Source: Eggerthellaceae bacterium (GTDB taxonomy: Bacteria; Actinomycetota; Coriobacteriia; Coriobacteriales; Eggerthellaceae). From it: DNA of 7,775 nucleotides. Below, one piece after another: positions 5,724-7,775 of the stretch. Within the stretch, counting starts at the first letter, position 1, and every line of letters begins with the position of its first letter. The position numbers and the translations under genes were made by a program. The notes beneath the pieces are model-generated. The model saw only the letters and a list, made by a program, of their open reading frames with translations. It was not told the DNA's origin and did not search any database. The stretch lies in contig DMNP01000211.1 of assembly GCA_003452695.1 (NCBI GenBank), forward strand, positions 1-7,775, given 5' to 3'.

Positions 5724-7701
5724 ACCGCAGCTTCAGGAATGGCCCGCCCGCGCCGTGGTGACGGCGGGCATGCCCTACGGCAACAAGCCTCTGCATTTCG
5801 GGCATATCGCGGGCGTGTTCGTGCCCGCCGATTGCTATGCGCGCTTCCTGCGCGATCGCATCGGGGCCGACAACGTGCGGTTCATCAGCGGCACCGACTG
5901 TTTCGGATCGCCCATCGACGAAGGCTATCGCAAGCTCGTGGAGGCGGGAGAATTCGATGGTAGCATCGCCGAGTACGTGCAGCGCAACCACGATGCGCAG
6001 GCATCTACGCTGAAAGCCTACGATATCAGCCTGGACATCTACGAAGGGTCGGGCATCGGCCACGCGGGCGAATGCCAGCAAGAGGTGTCCGAGAACCTTA
6101 TCCGCCGGTTGCACGAGAACGGCTGGCTGCACAGGCGCTCAACGCTGCAGTTCTACGATGCCGAGGCGGGCATCTACCTGAACGGGCGGCAGGTGGTGGG
6201 CCGCTGCCCCGTGCAGGGGTGCAAATCGGAGCGGGGCTACGCCGATGAATGCTCGCTCGGGCACAGCTATGCGCCCGAAGAGCTGATCGCGCCGAAATCC
6301 ACCGTAACGGGCGCCGTGCCGGAAATGCGCCCCGTGGACAACTGGTACTTCGACCTGCCGGCCTTCCGCGATTTCCTGCGCGCGCACGTGCAGGAACTCC
6401 AAGCCGATCCCAACATCCGCGCCATCGTCCCCCAGACCTGTGCGGAGTTCCTGGGCGCTCCCGTCATCTACGTGAAGAACGACGACCGCGACCCCTTCGA
6501 ATCCGTGGCAGCCGACCTGCCTGCCCATGTCGTGCGCGAGGCCGAGAAGGGCAAGGCCAGCTTCGAAGTGGAATTCGACGACATCGATGCGCGCGACGAG
6601 GCGCGCGACGTCCTGCGCCGCGCGGGGCTCCGCTTCCGCACGGGCAAGGCGCTCGTGCCGTTCCGGATAACCGGGAACATCGAATGGGGCGTGAAGGCTC
6701 CGGTCATCGATGGCGTGGAAGGGCTGACGGTGTGGTGCTGGCCCGAAAGCCTGTGGGCGCCCATATCGTTCACGATCGCCGCAAACGACGCGCGCGGCTT
6801 GCCGTCGGACAGCTGGCGCGACTTCTGGTGTTCCGAGGATGCCGAAGTGTACCAGTTCATCGGCCAGGACAACCTGTACTTCTACGGCGTGGTGCAACCG
6901 GCCCTGTGGCAGGCGCTGCAACCGGGCGAGATCTTCTCGCACGATTCGACCGACCGTCCGCTTCGCCAGACGCGGCTTATCGCAAACTATCACGTGCTGC
7001 TCGGCAACAAGAAGGCGTCCTCGTCGAGCGCGGTGAAGCCGCCCACGGCAGACGAGCTGCTGCAGCACTACACGACCGCGCAGCTGCGTGCGCATTTCCT
7101 GGCCCTCGGGCTGGGCCAGAAATCGGTTGGCTTCAAGCCCAAGGCCTTCGACCCCGACGAGTCCGTGCGCAACGACGCGCGCGTGGCCGACCCGGCGCTG
7201 AAGGAGTCGAAGCTGCTCTCCAACGTGTTCAACCGCCTGGCGCGCAGCGTGCTCTACGAGGCCAAGCGAAACTTCGGGTGCCATGTGCCGCTCTGCAACC
7301 CGACGCCTGCCGTTGTCGAACGCGCCCAACAGGCGCTTGCCGACTACGATCGCACGATGAAGAAGGCCGAGCTGCACTCCATCATGTCGCTGGCAGATGA
7401 ATTCATCCGCTATTCGAACAAGGTGTGGGCCGATGGCATATCGGCCGCCGAGGGCGCCGAAGATGCCGACGCCCGTGCCCAGGTGCTTGCAGATGCGGCC
7501 TATCTGCTGTGGATATGCACGCTTATCATGCATCCGGTCGTTCCCGCGGGCTGCGAGGACATCTGTGACAAGCTGCAGTTCGACCCCTTGGCGTTCTTCA
7601 GCTGGAACCACGACTTCGCCACTTTGGCGGAACTGGACGGTGAAGCCGCAGCGGACGGCCACGCCGTGCAGGAGCTGCCCGCCCGCTACGATTTCTTCTA
7701 G
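5713..7701 (+). CDS. divergent class I methionyl-tRNA synthetase-like protein
   Basis: Cytoplasmic class Ia aminoacyl-tRNA ligase, most like methionyl-tRNA synthetase, which would charge tRNA-Met using ATP. It has 662 residues from ATG 5713, which has GGTGGAAG five bases upstream; TTG 5698 and GTG 5701 are less likely starts. Visible are AGMPYGN (18-24), the HIGH box as HFGH (28-31), TDCFGSPID (61-69), a zinc knuckle with Cys165, Cys170, Cys180 and His184, FDLPAF (213-218), FIGQDNLYFYG (382-392), and a KMSKS box reading KASSS (434-438). Asn507 and Arg511 match the N-x3-R anticodon-recognition pair of E. coli MetRS. About 75 extra residues (about 240-320) lie in the connecting region. The C-terminal Trbp111-like tRNA-binding domain of many MetRSs is absent. 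From memory, Clostridia carry similar proteins ending in -DFF, often named only class I tRNA ligase. The family is sure; methionine specificity is likely but not proven, and the genome may hold a standard metG as well. Confidence 0.82.
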   Translation: MSNRPQLQEWPARAVVTAGMPYGNKPLHFGHIAGVFVPADCYARFLRDRIGADNVRFISGTDCFGSPIDEGYRKLVEAGEFDGSIAEYVQRNHDAQASTLKAYDISLDIYEGSGIGHAGECQQEVSENLIRRLHENGWLHRRSTLQFYDAEAGIYLNGRQVVGRCPVQGCKSERGYADECSLGHSYAPEELIAPKSTVTGAVPEMRPVDNWYFDLPAFRDFLRAHVQELQADPNIRAIVPQTCAEFLGAPVIYVKNDDRDPFESVAADLPAHVVREAEKGKASFEVEFDDIDARDEARDVLRRAGLRFRTGKALVPFRITGNIEWGVKAPVIDGVEGLTVWCWPESLWAPISFTIAANDARGLPSDSWRDFWCSEDAEVYQFIGQDNLYFYGVVQPALWQALQPGEIFSHDSTDRPLRQTRLIANYHVLLGNKKASSSSAVKPPTADELLQHYTTAQLRAHFLALGLGQKSVGFKPKAFDPDESVRNDARVADPALKESKLLSNVFNRLARSVLYEAKRNFGCHVPLCNPTPAVVERAQQALADYDRTMKKAELHSIMSLADEFIRYSNKVWADGISAAEGAEDADARAQVLADAAYLLWICTLIMHPVVPAGCEDICDKLQFDPLAFFSWNHDFATLAELDGEAAADGHAVQELPARYDFF

Positions 7702-7775
7702 CATGCCGAAACCGCCCCGCCCGCCCCGGCCAGACCCGCGCGTCGGCCGCGGAGAGGGGTGAGGGCGATTCTGCA

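Noticed and set aside
6139..7704. Stop-free minus-strand frame of 521 codons opposite the synthetase gene
   Set aside because: Shadow of a clear aminoacyl-tRNA synthetase; no family motifs of its own.
7730..7755. Short CCGCG/CGCGG hairpin after the synthetase as a terminator
   Set aside because: Only five base pairs and no T-run follows; it is expected by chance at this GC content.
7703..7762. Small ORF of 19 codons after the synthetase
   Set aside because: No ribosome binding site, Pro/Arg-rich translation, and it is only the end of an out-of-frame shadow.

Overview
The window is high-GC bacterial DNA with long reading frames, strong G/C preference at third codon positions and GTG/TTG starts. 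Gene content, an extended actinobacterial-type Rho and a Clostridia-like divergent methionyl-tRNA synthetase together suggest an anaerobic actinobacterium of the Coriobacteriia (Eggerthella/Slackia/Gordonibacter-like). The taxonomic placement is inference. No tRNA, rRNA, CRISPR array or insertion sequence is visible.

Layout. (1) Positions 1-1057 hold the 3' part of an NhaC-family Na+/H+ antiporter gene. It enters from outside the window and carries a +1 frameshift near position 220. (2) Positions 1058-1545 are a gene-poor spacer. It holds a long REP-like palindrome (1059-1119), an unrecognised coding relic on the minus strand (1128-1403), a good sigma70-type promoter (1424-1452), and the leader and strong ribosome binding site of the next gene. 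(3) Positions 1546-4041 are a two-gene unit: a small transaldolase (TTG start), then transcription termination factor Rho, whose ATG directly follows the transaldolase stop. (4) An intrinsic terminator (4054-4085) follows rho and nearly touches the ribosome binding site of the next gene. (5) Positions 4101-7701 hold a membrane-anchored S49 (SppA-like) protease with a very Gln-rich cytoplasmic tail, then an overlapping gene for a divergent class I methionyl-tRNA synthetase-like enzyme. The last 74 bases (7702-7775) are GC-rich and show no supportable feature.

How the genes fit together: the promoter at 1424-1452 probably drives transaldolase and rho. A transaldolase gene near rho is also seen in Bacillus-type genomes, so this pairing looks like an old neighbourhood rather than a recent arrangement. 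The terminator after rho probably lets only part of transcription continue into the protease/synthetase pair, which overlap by 11 bases and are probably translationally coupled. The window is mostly housekeeping. Its unusual points are the disordered low-complexity N-termini of Rho and of the protease, the altered active-site motifs of the synthetase, and the relics in the spacer. I did not find a convincing new multi-gene system.
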